From the NCBI GenBank assembly GCA_933207985.1, contig OW240915.1, forward strand, positions 125,589,109 through 125,653,108: a stretch of DNA of 64,000 bases, written 5' to 3'. The number at the start of each line of letters is the position of its first letter. The first letter of the stretch is position 1. The notes under the pieces were generated by a model. The model ran no database searches, had not been told where the DNA came from, and was given only the letters and a program-made list of their open reading frames with translations. This stretch comes from Pelobates cultripes (taxonomy: Eukaryota; Chordata; Amphibia; Anura; Pelobatidae). Shown here one piece after another: positions 21,477 through 34,164 of this stretch. The translations under genes and the position numbers were made by a program.

Positions 21477-24400
21477 TCATGCTGCACTGAAGGTCCTCTC
21501 TGACAGGACACTTGAAGCGGGGCAGGCCAGAAGTTCTATCGCAAATTGGGAAAGCTCAGGCCACAGGTCAAGCCTGCACACCCAGTAGTCAAGGGGTTCA
21601 TCACTCCTCAGAGTGTCGATATCTGCAGTTAAGGCGAGGTAGTCTGCTACCTGTCGGTCGAGTCGCTCTCTGAGGGTGGATCCCGAAGGGCTGTGGCGAT
21701 GCGTAGGACTTAAAAAGGTCCACATGTCTCCTCCATCAACAACACGTCTCTAAAGCGTCCTGTCCTTGCCGGCGTGGTCATGGGAGGAGGAGGATGACTT
21801 CCACCTCTCCCCTGTTAGATTCCCGTTGTGCTGTGACATCACCCTTATACGCTGTGTAAAGCATACTTTTCAATTTATTTTGCAAATGCTGTATCCTTTC
21901 ATACTTGTTGTAATTCGGTAACATTTCCGCCACTTTCTGCTTATACCGGGGGTCTAGTAGCGTGGACACCCAGTACAGGTCGTTCTCCTTCAGCCTTTTT
22001 ATACGAGGGTCCCTCAAAAGGCACGACAGCATGAAAGACCCCATTTGCACAAGGTTGGATGCCGAGCTACTCATTTCCTGTTCCTCCTCCTCACTGATGT
22101 CAATGAAGGTATTTTCTTCCCCCAGCCACGTACAACACCACAGGTACCAGATAGGTGACAACGAGCACCCTGGGATGCCTGTTGTGGTTGGTCTTGCTCC
22201 TCCTCTTCCTCCTCCTCAAAGCCATTTTCCCTCTCTCTTGACCTCTTCCTCAGCATCCTCTTCCAGCTGCCGTAGGTCCTTCAGCAAAGCGATGGATAAG
22301 GTTGTTTCTGAGGCATGCACTACAACTCTTCCCTTCTTTCCTCTTCACGCTATTCACGCCTGATCTAGGCACGCTTCCAGGAAAGAAAAGTCAAATAAAG
22401 TAGAGTGTCGCGATGAAAGCTCTTCGTGCATCAGGACTAAATTTGTCACCTCCTCAAAAGGACGCATGAGCCTACAGGCATTGCGCATGAGCGTCCAGTA
22501 ACGTGGCAAAAAAATTCCCAGCTCCCCAGAGGCTGTGCTAGCACCCCGGTCATACAAATATTCATTAACGGCTTTTTCTTGTTGGAGCAGGCGGTCGAAC
22601 ATTAGGAGTGTTGAATTCCAACGTGTCGGGCTGTCGCAAATCAAGCGCCTCACCGGCATGTTGTTTCGCCGCTGGATATCGGCAAAGTGAGCCATGGCCG
22701 TGTAGGAATGCCTGAAATGGCCACACACCTTCCTGGCCTGCTTCAGGACGTCCTGTAAGCCTGTGTACTTATGCACAAAGCGTTGTACGATCAGATTACA
22801 CACATGTGCCATGCACAGCACATGTGTCAACTTGCCCAACTTCAATGCCGCCAACAAATTTGTTCTGTTGTCACAAACCACTTTGCCGATCTCCAGTTGC
22901 TGCGCAGTCAGCCACTTTTCCACCTGTGCGTTCAGGGCTGACAGGAGTGCTTGTGCGGTGTGACTCTCTGCTTTCAAGCAAGTCAAACCCAAGACGGTGT
23001 GACACTGCCGTATCCGGGATGTGGAATAGTACCTGGGGAGCTGGGGGGGTGCCGTTGATGGGGAGCAAGACGCAGCAGCAGAAGAGGACTCAGCCGAGGA
23101 GGTTATGGAAGAGGATGGAGTAGGAGGAGTAGAGGAGGTGGCAGCAGGACTGCCTGNNNNNNNNNNNNNNNNNNNNNNNNNNNNNNNNNNNNNNNNNNNN
23201 NNNNNNNNNNNNNNNNNNNNNNNNNNNNNNNNNNNNNNNNNNNNNNNNNNNNNNNNTTTTGCACAATCGAGTACAGGTTGGGATTGCCTTTTGTGAAAAG
23301 AAATTTCGGCCGGGTACCTTCCACTGCGGTGTCCCAATAGCTACAAATTTTTGGAACGCCTCAGACTCCACCAGCTTGTATGGTAAAAGCTGGCGGGCTA
23401 ATAGTTCGGACAAGCCAGCTGTCAGACGCTGTGCAAGGGGGTGACTTTCTGACATTGTCTTCTTACGCTCAAACATGTCCTTGACAGACACATGACTGTG
23501 GGCAGATGAGCGGGAACTGCTCAAGGCGGGAGACGGAGTGGCGGATGGTTGAGAGGGGGCAAGGAGGACAGCAGTGGTTGACGTGGCTGAAGATGCTGGA
23601 CCAGAAGGAGGATGGCGGCTTAGAGTAGGCGTGCTGCTTGTACTCATGTGTTGATCCCATAGGCGTTTGTGATGTGAGATCATGTGCCTACGCAAAGCAG
23701 TTGTACCTAGGTGGGTGTTGGACTTCCCACGACTCAGTTTCTTTTAGCACAGGTTGCAAATGGCATCGCTGTTGTCAGAGGCAGACACACAAAAAAAATT
23801 CCACACTGCTGAGCTCTGCAATGACGGCATTCTGGTGGTGGACACAGTATGCGTTGATTGGCGTGCTGTCGGGCTGACCCCGGGTGCCGATGCATGCTGT
23901 CTGACTGTGCCACTAGCTCCTTGCGACGACCTCCCCCTGCTTCCAACTCGTCTCCTCCTCCTCCCTGTCTCCCCATCTGAACTTTTGCCCTGTTCTTCTT
24001 CTTGACGAGCGGGCACCCACGTGACATCCATGGACGCATCGTCATCATCAACCGCTTCACTTGTATCTGACAACCCAGCAAAGGAAGCAGCAGCGGGTAC
24101 AACATCATCATCATCATCACACCGTACGTCCATGTGTGTAATGCTGCCTGCCTGAGACATATCCCTGTTATCTACATCCTCTGGCAATAATGGTTGTGCA
24201 TCACTCATTTCTTCAAACGGATGTGTGAATAACTCCTCTGACATACCAACTGAAGCGGCTGTGGTGCTAGTTTTGGTGGTGGCGGCAGGCTGGTGAGTGG
24301 TATCTTGAGAGGTGCCTGAAGCTAAGCTGGAGGAGGATGGTGCGTCAAGGTTCTGAGCGGAGGCTGTAGAAGATTGGGTGTCCTGTGTTAGCCAGTCAAC

Positions 24401-24529
24401 TATGTCCTCAGAACTTTTCAAGTTCAGGGTACGTGGCCTCTGAAAACTGGGTATTATTCTAGGGCCAAAGGGAATCACAGCACCACGACCACGATGGCCC
24501 CTGCGGGGTGGCCTGCCTCTGCCTGTCAT
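21477..24529 (-). pseudogene. hAT transposase (BED finger, RNase-H core, dimerisation domain)
   Basis: Pieces on the minus strand, N to C: Ser/Thr-rich acidic N-terminus (24529-23760); BED zinc finger with CNLC then HLGTTALRRHMISHH, broken by one stop (23770-23660); linker VSVKDMFERKKTM. Then KLVESEAFQKF and FSQKAIP run into the gap. After it come VVCDNRTN, CMAHVCNLIVQRF, and SPTRWNSTLLMFDRLLQQ (22640-22590), MRPFEEVTNLV, LLDPRYK (21960), and LACPASSVLSERTFSAA (21477-21530), the hAT dimerisation motif. The first catalytic Asp block (TTDTWS) falls in the gap but is in the 19942-20283 copy. Frameshifts near 22350, 22160 and 21730 make it inactive. Confidence 0.9.
23157..23256. other. Assembly gap, 100 N, within hAT transposase
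   Basis: The paralogous piece at 19942-20283 is continuous across this position: GCCTG ends at 20042 and TTTTGCACAATC begins at 20219. The true missing length is therefore probably near 176 bp. Confidence 0.99.
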
Positions 24530-25350
24530 TTTTTTTGGGATTAGTGGTACTATGCTTGCAAGCTACTGTGAGACCAGATATGAGTGGCAATGTGCACTGG
24601 CACAGTTGTGCAGAGCACAGGCTGTAGGCCTGACACAGCCGCTTGAAGGACACTGACTGGCTGCTATTAGCTTACACTGGAAACCTTTTTTTCTTTGTAA
24701 AAGCACCCTACAGAGACACCAGATATGAGTGGCAAAGTACACAGGCAGAGGTCTGCAGAGCCTGACACCCGCTTTAAGGACACTGACTGCTATTCAATCT
24801 ATAACAGTGAAAAAAGTGTTTTTTGTTTTTAAATACAAGCTTTGTGTCACCAGATCTAAGTGGTGGCACTGGTCACCGTATCCACCGTTAGCGTAACACA
24901 CCCGCTTTAAGGACACTGACTGCTATTCAATCTATAACCGTGAAAAAAGATTATTTTTTTTTTTAAATCCAAACTATTGTGACACAGGATCTAATTAGTG
25001 GCACTTGTCAGCGTATCCACTGTTAGCGTAACACACCCGCTTTAAGGACACTGACTGCTATTCAATCTATAACAGTGAAAACATTTTTTGTTTTTAAATG
25101 CAAGCTATTGTGACACCAGTGAGTGGTAGCACTGGGCACCGTATCCACTGTGAGCTTAACACACCCGCTTTAAGGACACTGACTGCTATTCAATCTATAA
25201 CAGTGAAAAAAAGTTTGTTTTTTTTTTAAATGCAAGCTATTGTGACACCAGATATAAGTGGTGGCACTGACTGGGGAAATGGGCACAGTATCCACTGTGA
25301 GCCTGACACAGAAGCTGGCAGCAGTGGCAGACAACTAACTGCAATTACAT
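24530..25350. repeat. hAT subterminal tandem array, right side
   Basis: About six units of 120-130 bp with CACTGACTGCTATTCAATCTATAAC and TTTTTAAATGCAAGCTATTGTGACACC. Related to the array at 20284-21190. Confidence 0.88.
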
Positions 25351-25785
25351 TACACAAAAAAAAAAAAGCATACCCTAACCCTAACCTAGCTATGCATTTC
25401 CCTATCTAATCAACAGCAGCTACACTTTCCCTCCTCTCACTAAGCATGCAGCTTGAGAATGAATGTAAAATGGATGCCTTCCAGTAGGTGGGAGGGTCTG
25501 CTGCTAATTGGCTGGAATGTGTCTGCTGACTGTGAGGTACAGGGTCAAAGTTTACTCAATGATGACGAATAGGGTGCGGATCGAAACGCGCATGCGTTCG
25601 CAGTCCTCGGCGGACGCGAACACGCTATGTTCGCCAGGAACCGTTCGGTACATCACTAATTTCTAATTGCAGACAGTGGTGTATCCTGGTTTTGTGCTGC
25701 CCTAGGCAGGACAAAACTCCAGCACCCCCCCGCGCCACCCCCACCCGCGCAACCGCCACCCAACCTTCCCCCCTGCTCCGCCTTC

Positions 25786-26325
25786 TAAATACACACACAC
25801 ACATTCACTGACAGATACGCATTCACTAGCTAACAGAAACACACAGTCACTAACAGAAACACACAGTCACTAACAGAAACACACAGTCACTAACAGACAC
25901 ACACACTCACAGGCAAACACACACACACACTCACAGGCAAACACACACACACACTCACAGGCAAACACACACACACACTAACAGGCAAACACACACACTA
26001 ACAGACATCCACACTAACAGACATCCACACTAACAGACACACACACACTAACTTACAGACACACACTAACAGACATCCACACACACACACACTAACATAC
26101 ACACACTAACACACACTAACACACACTAACATACACACTAACACACACACACACTAACATACACACACTAACACACACTAACATACACACTAACAGACAC
26201 AAACACTAACATACACACACTAACAGACACACTAACATACACACACTAACAGACATCCACACACATACATACACACACTAACACTAACATACATACACAC
26301 ACTAACAGACTTCAACACACACACT
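25786..26325 (+). repeat. CA-rich minisatellite (ACACAC..ACTAACAGACA)
   Basis: Irregular array of ACACACACACTAACAGACA-type units inside the MITE. Confidence 0.95.
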
Positions 26326-26410
26326 AGTGTTTTTTTTATTTTTTTTATTTAACCCCCCCCCAGCCTCCTTACCTTTGGTAATGCTGGGGGGGGGTTCTTC
26401 CTCTCCCTGG

Positions 26411-26640
26411 GGTCCAGTGGCTGCAGCGCTGGGCGGGCGGCCGCCGAGGGAGCTCTTCCCCTGAGCGCTCTGCTCAGCTCCCTCGCGCGCCGCCAGCAGA
26501 GTGAGGCTGGGAGCCTGAATATGACGTCATCAACCCGGCTCCCAGCCTCACTCTGCTGGCGGCGCGCGAGGGAGCTGAGCAGAGCGCTCAGGGGAAGAGC
26601 TCCCTCGCCGGCCGCCCGCCCAGCGCTGCAGCCACTGCCG
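26411..26640. repeat. 230-bp GC-rich palindrome
   Basis: GGCTGCAGCGCTGGGCGGGC at 26411 is matched by its reverse complement ending near 26634. The centre is at the ATGACGTCAT near 26519-26528. Stem about 110 bp, nearly perfect. Confidence 0.93.
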
Positions 26641-26840
26641 CCCAGCGCCCAGAATGTCTGTTAGCCGCGAGGCCTTGGGCATTTGGGGGGGCGGCGTTTT
26701 TTGCCGCCCCCTGAAAAATGCCGCCCAAGGCAAATGCCTTGTTTGCCTCGCGGCTCATACGCCCCTGATTGCAGAGTAGCTTTTTTCACATAAGGATACA
26801 AGGTCTTTTTGGGAGGCAGATTGTTTATCATCTGCAACCC

Positions 26841-28410
26841 ATTAGTCCTATTTTCTCTTTGCACTTCTAGGGGTTAGGCCCCATTGTATCTCTCAACCAT
26901 CACAACCTGGCGGATGGACTTGTTCCATTCCTAACCAGTGCTGTGTTTCTTTCTAATTTCTATTGTTATTAATATACAGGGATTTGTAAGTTTCCATGTA
27001 GACTTGTAAATAAAATTGTTATTTTTTGTTAGCCATTACCTTAAATGATTTATACTTGAGGTAATCTTAGTGAGGTTGCATTCTACCTATTCTAGTTTGG
27101 TTACTTCCCCTTCCAGTCTATTGAGTACCTCATCTAAGTAATAGCTGTGTACATAATCAAGTGAAGACAAAAAAAAACAAAAAAAGCAAACAACACATTT
27201 TTAAATAAATCAAAAGGTTTTAACGGTTGTAATCAATGTGGAGCCTGCAAAAATACTCATAGTCACAAACGTCTAATAAAAGACTTTACTCAGAAGAATA
27301 ATATTTTTCATATAAACAAGTCATGGTTATTCGAGTGATTTAGTTGATTAAATGCCCATGTGGACTCATATATAGGATGGACATCCCGTACATTGAATGT
27401 ACGTATACAAGAACACATCCATAATATGAAAAATGGATATGAAAAACAAGTTATTATTACACTACGAGATCAAACATAATAAATATCCAAGCAATTTAGA
27501 ATTCTTTGGAATACAAAAAGTAGAAACAAATTGGATAGGTAAAGATATGATTACACTGATGGAACAGACTGAAATTAAGCAGATTTTCAATCTGAATACA
27601 CTGATACTATACAAATTAAATAATGACTTCAAACTCTGCCATTTTCTGTAACATGAACTACCTTTGTTTTTTACAATGATTTTAGGGTAATGGAACTTTG
27701 GTGGTTTTTAAAGACAATAAATATACAGGGTTTTTATGTGATATTTATTTTTATATGGACCTATTTTTATATAGACATGTTTCCATTTATATATTAATTA
27801 TTGTATATACAGTTTTATATTAACGTTAATTTGGAGAAATGTAACCCGTTTCTCCTCTATAGAACACTAACCTTGACCTATAGTATCACACACTGAAAGT
27901 TTCATAACCTAAGGATACACTATGATTTGAATAAATGTATGTAATACATTGTATGGAAATTTATATCTGCCTTCTATACCTTTGTTGCATATGTGGACAA
28001 GCCCAGAGGATTTTTCTTTTCATCTAGATATAGAATGAGTTAATGCCCCCTTGTGGACAATATAGATGATGAACTTATTAATAAGAGAGTGACGTGCCAC
28101 TATAGCCGATATGTCAATTATTGAGGATATGTATACGTCCACAACATGCCCATAAACAAGATGGCATCCGGACCTCCTTACAGAAGTGATGTGAGTAGCG
28201 ATAGCTTCACTTCCTTAAAATAAATTACAAGAATGAGCTACAGATGGGAGAGACATACCCTCTGAAAAGAATGCTTGTGATTGGTTAAACATCCGGACGA
28301 ATAAAGGATTGGACATGCAATTTAAAAGGATTAGTGGGAAAGGAAGCAGACACTAATTGATAAACCCACTGGTCATTGTGAAACGTTTATGGGTGGATTA
28401 AAGCACTTTA
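26841..28410 (+). mobile_element. Penelope-like element tail (right-arm copy)
   Basis: Mirror of 11051-12616. Plus-strand order: 5' block, AT-rich DNA where RT is deleted, CNQCGACK (27225), CPCG (27352), YIGWTSRTLNVRIQEH (27370-27415), C-terminal frame 27433-27651, AT-rich 3' part and a hammerhead-like motif near 28345-28410. Confidence 0.75.
27433..27651 (+). pseudogene. PLE GIY-YIG endonuclease C-terminus (right-arm copy)
   Basis: Identical in translation to the fragment at 11812-12030. The preceding GIY-YIG block is one base out of frame. Confidence 0.75.
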
Positions 28411-28650
28411 TAGACTTTATCTAATCTATTGATTTTATTGTTTTATACTGTTTTACGGAGTTAATACATTTACTGTTTATTTTATATTTTTAGTCTTATA
28501 CTTCAATTCAACTCTGCTTCCTGCATAAAATAAGGAAGGTTTTCCTTTTAGCGACACCAAAGTTGTATATCCCAGAGACAGGTTCTTTTGGCTCTGGAAT
28601 ATTTGAGCAAGGTCTCTTTATTAATACTATCCACCTATTCATAACTGTAC

Positions 28651-29207
28651 TGTAACATACAACCCAGCACGCAGAATGAAAACCCACCAGGTGAGAACAG
28701 ACAGAAAGAAGGTCCCTAAACCGGTGGTTAGAATGGTCGGAATAAAGAATATACTTAAGGAACATCAGAACAAGCCAAGATCAAGGGAAGCCAGAAATAC
28801 ACAAGTACGAGGAACAAAGCTGAGTCAAGGAAGCCAGAAAACAGAATAGTTGAGAGGAAGCCGGGTCAAAACCAAATATATACCACAAAGGATACAGGGA
28901 CGCGCTATAAGGACACTAGTGACACAAAGAACACTAGGAATCACAAAAGGGCACTTTGCTTTGGGCAGACTGAACTTTTATATAGTTGGGGGCGTGGTTT
29001 GTGCTTTGAGCTCTTTTGCATAGAGCTCTTCCAACACCATGACGCCGGCCCATGTGCACCACATCGTAAAAAGGGATGGGCACACAGTGGCTTGGAGTCC
29101 CTGAGGCTGACTGGAGCCTCAGGCTGCATGGAAGCAGCAGTCCGCCGGATCCCAACATCAGCAGGTCGGCAGACCGCCAAGGTAAGTGTAAAAGGGCTTA
29201 CATTACA
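28651..29207 (-). repeat. LTR of the Ty3/chromovirus (right-arm copy)
   Basis: Reverse complement of 10256-10812, TG...CA ends preserved. Confidence 0.65.
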
Positions 29208-29683
29208 CCCCCTCTCAGAACCACCCACTGGGCAGGAACCACCAGTCCAATCAGGGAAGCCAGAATAGAAACCCCGGAATCGACTGGGTGCATGGATTTC
29301 ATCAACCCCCACCTAGGACCTCTCGTCAGGACCATAGCCCTTCCAATGAATCAAGTATTGAAGGTCTCCCCTGGAGAGACGGGAATCAACAATAGACTGG
29401 ACCTCGTATTACAATTGTGAGCATATTCAGCCCAGGGAAGCAGTTTTTCGACCAATTATCGTGGTTGTCTGAGATAAAACACCGTAGATAATGTTCTAAG
29501 GACTGGTTTGTCCTCTCAGCAGCACCATTCGATTGAGGATGATAGGCTGACGAATGACACAATTTTATTCTTAGTTGATTGGTGATTGCCTTCCAGAATC
29601 AGGAGACAAATTGTGGACCCCTATAGGACACTATCTCTTCAGGTATACCAAGTGGAATGAGACAATTCATCCAGTTCATGGTG
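29208..29683 (-). pseudogene. Ty3/chromovirus integrase end and chromodomain (right-arm copy)
   Basis: Mirror of 9780-10255, with the same stops and deletion, so the damage predates the duplication. Confidence 0.8.
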
Positions 29684-30025
29684 GTCTGCTTGTTCAAGAT
29701 CTCCTACCCTGAATAAAATCTCCAAAAAAAACAAAAAAACACATTCCAATGGTATCAAGGGCTTAACTCCTGTGTACAAATCGATAAAGTAAAAATAGTA
29801 ATATCCACATGCAAAGACCAAGATTTGATCTTAAGTGTGGATATGCACTGGAAAATAGTAAACTATGTTACAATAGTCACTTAACAAAACATATAGTTGC
29901 TGGGAAAGTAGAGGGAGAGGGAGCGCATATTTATTAGCAAAGGACTTATCTATGAAGTTTTCTGCTGCCCCACAACCTTCCCTCCCATTTCAAGGTGGTA
30001 AGGAGTAGAATACTTTTTTTTTGTT
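29684..30025. other. Unassigned DNA, mirror of 9438-9779
   Basis: AT-rich; contains the interrupted A run at 29727-29741. No gene seen. Confidence 0.3.
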
Positions 30026-30372
30026 TAAAGGGAAACTCCAGTGCCAGGAAAACAATCTTCTCACCCCCCAATCCCCGGTTGCTGAAGGCGTGAAGCACTC
30101 CCCATAGGAAAGCATTGAAAATGCATTTCAATGTTTTCCTTTGGGGAAATAAGTGACATTGGAGATCCTCACACAGAGTGAAGACATCCAGCAATGCTCT
30201 AGCACAGGTTTCCTGTGCTAGAAACCAGGAAGTGTCGAGTAGACAGCCACTAGAGGTGGAGTTAACCCTGCAAGTGTAATTATTGCAGTTTATAAAAATA
30301 CTGCAATAATTACACTTGCAGGGTTAAGAGTAGTGAGAGTTGGCACCCAGACCACTCCAATGGGCAGAAGGG
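30026..30372 (+). mobile_element. T2/Kolobok-type MITE, truncated (right-arm copy)
   Basis: Mirror of 9091-9437, with TTAAAGGGAAACTCCAG at 30026 and the hairpin at 30261-30327. Confidence 0.6.
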
Positions 30373-31000
30373 GGGGGCTCCAGACACGCAGCCTGCAACA
30401 TTTAAGGTGGGTTCGCAGCCTTCATGTGCCGCGCCGGAAGTGCGGCCTACCCAGCCTGCATCCATGGCCAGAGGCGGTGGACGGCGGGCTGCAGTTTTCC
30501 AGCAGCGGACGGCTGCCTAAAGGCCTTTTTAATCCCCTCGCGGCCGGTGGGACGGTGGGGTTGTGGCAAGGGCCCCCAAAGGTGGGTAGGCCCGGTGGGG
30601 CCACGCGAGGTACTCCGGTACCGGCGTTGAGGACCTCAGGTGGCCCAGGAGCCTCCTCCCTGGGTCTCTCTCCCCCGCCCCCCACCCTCTCTCCTCTGCT
30701 TTACCTTTGTCCCCCTGGCTCTTTCCGTTCTGCCCCCACTCCCCCCCCTTCGGTTTTCTCCCCTCCACTTATACTGATCTGGTCCTGGCTTTGCCTGTCA
30801 GTGTTGCCCGTGGGGCTGTATGGAGTTTCCTTCTGGGCCTCCATTAACGGTGGCTTGTGCAATCAGGCCCCCTAAGTCCCTTCCACTGACTTTCACCTGT
30901 TGCCGAGCAGGTTTGGCGTTTTTTTGGGGGCTCTCAATGGTGTGCTGACTCTTATCCAGTAGGTTGCCACATGGTTGCAGAAAGACATAAAATTACACAA

Positions 31001-32781
31001 TGTTACAATTACTACATAAAACATATACATGCAACATATCCCCAGATAGCTTAGATCTGAGCGCACATTATTACCGAATGGTGCTCAGATCACCTACATA
31101 CAGTTCAATCGCCATGGAGCCAAAGTATTTTCCATAGTCTTTTGTTACATGAATAGGCTCCATGGCATAGCTATCTGGGGTAGCACTACTCACACACTGA
31201 AAGTCCAGAACGCCCCGGCAGAAATACACAAATAAACCTTTCTGCCAGGGAAAATACAGCTATCAGCACAGGGACCATAGTCGGAAGGCTGGAGGCTAGC
31301 AAGTAGTCCCTTCCAGGCACAAGTAGCGAAGGGCACTTCGTCACACATCTTCCCTTTGGGGGGAAGACTAAACAGGTACCTGACCTTATGCTGGTCAGTA
31401 CCTAGGTTAGTTGGGCAGCCCACCCACAAAGAAAAATGTGCAGAGTAACTCCCCCACAATAAATTATACTGGCCTGTAGGTTCATGTTTGTAGTGGGACA
31501 GCGCAGCACTCTCGGTCTCTCTGGTGCAGCTAGGCAAACTGCTGGTGTTGCTTGGGGGGCAGAGGCCAGCGGCGCTCTGCCCTGCTGCCAGCTCTTCCGC
31601 TGAGGTAACCCGTGGTAAGTCAGGCTCTGGACCAGGGGAAAAGGGGGCAGAGGCTAACAGCGCTCTGCCCAAATGTCAGCTTTGCTGCTGGGAGGGGGTC
31701 AGTGGGTATTGTAGGCTCATCCACTGCCCCCAGGACCCAGTTGGGATGTAGCTGGGGAGGGGAAGTTTCGCTTACCTCCTCCTCCTGGCATCCCTGTGGG
31801 GTTGGTTGGGGATCTGGACCGCCCGTCCAGCATCCCTGTGGGACTGGCACAGAGACCGCGGTCCCATCTGCGCCAGTGGGGTTAGGGTTGTTCTCCCCCT
31901 CTCCTGGTATCTCTGGCTGCTGTTGGAGTGGAAGGCCGGTTACCTCCCCTACCCAGGACGCTGGTTGCTGTACGGAGGAGGGATCTACCATCACCTCCTC
32001 CTGGAACTCAGGCCACCGCTGGGGAGAGAGACTGGTTGTCTCCTCTCCAGGCAAAGTATACTGCTGCTGGGGATCTGGGCCGGCTGCCCAGCATCCCTGT
32101 TGGGCCAGCAGAGAGACCTCGGTCCCATCTCCGCCTGCCACCTGTGGATCTTCCCAGGCCAAGTCTATGAGGTCCCTCACCTCTGGTACCTCTGGCTGCT
32201 GTTGGAGAGCGTCCCCAGGACGCTGGCTGTTGTACGGTGGAGGGATCGACCATCACCTCCATCTGGAACTCAGGCCGTCGCTGGGGAGGGAGACCGGTTG
32301 TCTTCGCTCTCAGCAAAGTATACTGCCTCTGGGGAGCAGGATCGACTGTCCCTACTCCTTGTAGTATACTTGGTTGCTGTGCTAAGCTAAACAGATGTTG
32401 TTAGCTCTGCTCCAGCTCCCACTCCATTGTGACTAATGTTACAATTACTACATAAAACATATACATGCAACCTATCCCCAGATAGCTTAGATCTGAGCGC
32501 ACATTATTACCGAATGGCGCACAGATTACCTACATACAGTTCAATCGCCATGGAGCCAAAGTCTTTTCCATAGTCTTTTGTTACATGAATAGGCTCCATG
32601 GCATAGTTATCTGGAGTAGCACTACTCACATACTGAAAGTCCCGAACGCCCCGGCAGAAATACACAAATAAATCTTTCTACAGGGGGATAATACAGCTAT
32701 CAGCACAGGGTTATAGTCGGAATTCAGGAGACTAGCCAGTAGTCCCCTCCAGGCACAAGTGGCGAAGGGCACTTCATCACA
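31001..32781 (-). mobile_element. Short non-autonomous LTR element (right-arm copy)
   Basis: Reverse complement of 6681-8461: LTRs 31001-31345 and 32437-32781, decayed Q/P-rich coding region between. The antisense open frames at 31612-32390 are shadows. Confidence 0.75.
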
Positions 32782-34164
32782 CTTGGGAACGTGTGTGTGG
32801 GTGGGATTATGTTCTTTGTAAGTTAGTGTGGGGGAGGTCTTATTTCAGTGCCACTTGGGATTCGGGCCAGCAAGCCGCTTCTCTCCCGCCCGCCCTATTA
32901 GTATATTTAGTCACAGCTAGCCCGGGGTATGTCCTTGCCACTTGAGTTTGAGGAGTTACGTTTAAGTATATGGAATGAGATAAACAAGTTTTTAAGGTCT
33001 TTACCTCCCCTGCTTCAAACAGTTAACATTAGGTTGCCTGAGGTGTCGTGCCCATCGAGCATGGATAAGGGTGGCTGATGGAGGGCATTTGAAAGATATG
33101 ATTTTTATGATGGGGGGGGGGTGAGAGGAAGTAGTGATTAGGAACCACTGTATGTTTATTGGCAAGGACGGTTGGGTCGTTGGGTTGGATGTGTGGAGTT
33201 ATATATGTATATGTTAATGTATGCTTATTTATGTCTAACGTTTTTGGTTACAGAAAAAGAAGAGATTTAATAAATAACGTTACGAATGTAGAACCCAAAG
33301 TGATGGTGAAGCGCTATAATAAGTATAAGTGATAGAATTGGAGATATTCAGTGCTGTAGTGAGATGAATAGATATCTTTTGTATATACCTTTAATATTTC
33401 TCTAATATTGAAATCTTAATGTATAGTGTATAGTTCCTTAAAAACATAAAACACAAAAACCATGTCATAGTGTAAAACTGTAAGATATAGTTATGAGAAA
33501 GGTACAAAAGATTTTTCCTACTCTTAATATTTAGAGCCAAAAGGTTTTAGCTCAGTTCTTGCATTTTTAGGGTCCGTAGAGGCGACCCTTTCCCTTCTTT
33601 TAAACCTTCTTCTCCTTGCTCTTAATCTAGGATATAGAACGTATATAGTGCAATACCTTAGATAGATACCTTATGAATAATAGAATAAAAAATGGGGTAC
33701 TCACAAACCCAGAGCCATCCAAACTGGCTCAATGAAACAGCATATGTGGTTAAGGACCACACTCCTCCTTTAAGATAGCAGGAAAAATGCCAATAGTGAA
33801 TAGTGTATAAATATATATATAAACTTTATTGTACTATTACTCTAAAAAGTCTTTCTAGGTGTTCCTTAGACCTGTTCCTGCTATATGTACCCCTCCCTGG
33901 GGTAAATGATTGGTGTTCGGCTTGAAATTTTTGCGGGCTATCACCATAGCAATGGTGACGCCCTGCATGTCAAGCCTCAATCACCTTCCTCCTGCTTGCT
34001 TCCGTATCACTCGTCACTTCCAGTTTCCGTAAGTTCCAGCTTGTGGTTCATTCATGTATATTTCCGGATCGGCGTAGTTATAAAGAAAGCAAAGGGAAAT
34101 TTTCTACAAAAGTGTTCACGATCAGATTTACTTACTTGCTTTTATATATTGATACTTATTAAAT

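Larger units (their letters stand above)
18261..25658 (-). mobile_element. Large hAT transposon with nested sequences
   Basis: Ends are TAGTGATGTCGCGAAC (18261) and, read inward on the minus strand from 25658, TAGTGATGTACCGAAC. Flanking octamers ATTTATCA (18253-18260) and ATTTCTAA (25659-25666) agree at 6 of 8 positions, as expected of an aged hAT target duplication. Inside are a minisatellite, a Ty3 scrap, a duplicated transposase piece, tandem subterminal arrays on both sides, and a decayed transposase on the minus strand. At about 7.4 kb it is long for a hAT, mainly because of the arrays and insert. Confidence 0.8.
25674..26767 (+). mobile_element. Palindromic hAT MITE, complete
   Basis: Begins CAGTGGTGTATCC and ends ATACGCCCCTG. 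Both ends fit CAGnGGnGTAT inward. Flanked by perfect 8-bp duplications ATTGCAGA (25666-25673 and 26768-26775), diagnostic of hAT insertion. It holds a long CA-rich minisatellite and a GC-rich palindrome. No coding sequence. A related decayed element is at 51786-52150. Confidence 0.93.

Noticed and set aside
23734..24120. 128-codon minus-strand frame beginning with a Met run
   Set aside because: Out-of-frame shadow of the hAT transposase N-terminus; the Met run comes from a short CAT repeat on the plus strand (near 24103).
25370..25390. CCCTAACCCTAAC, telomere-like
   Set aside because: Only two units, in an A-rich context inside a transposon; not an interstitial telomere.
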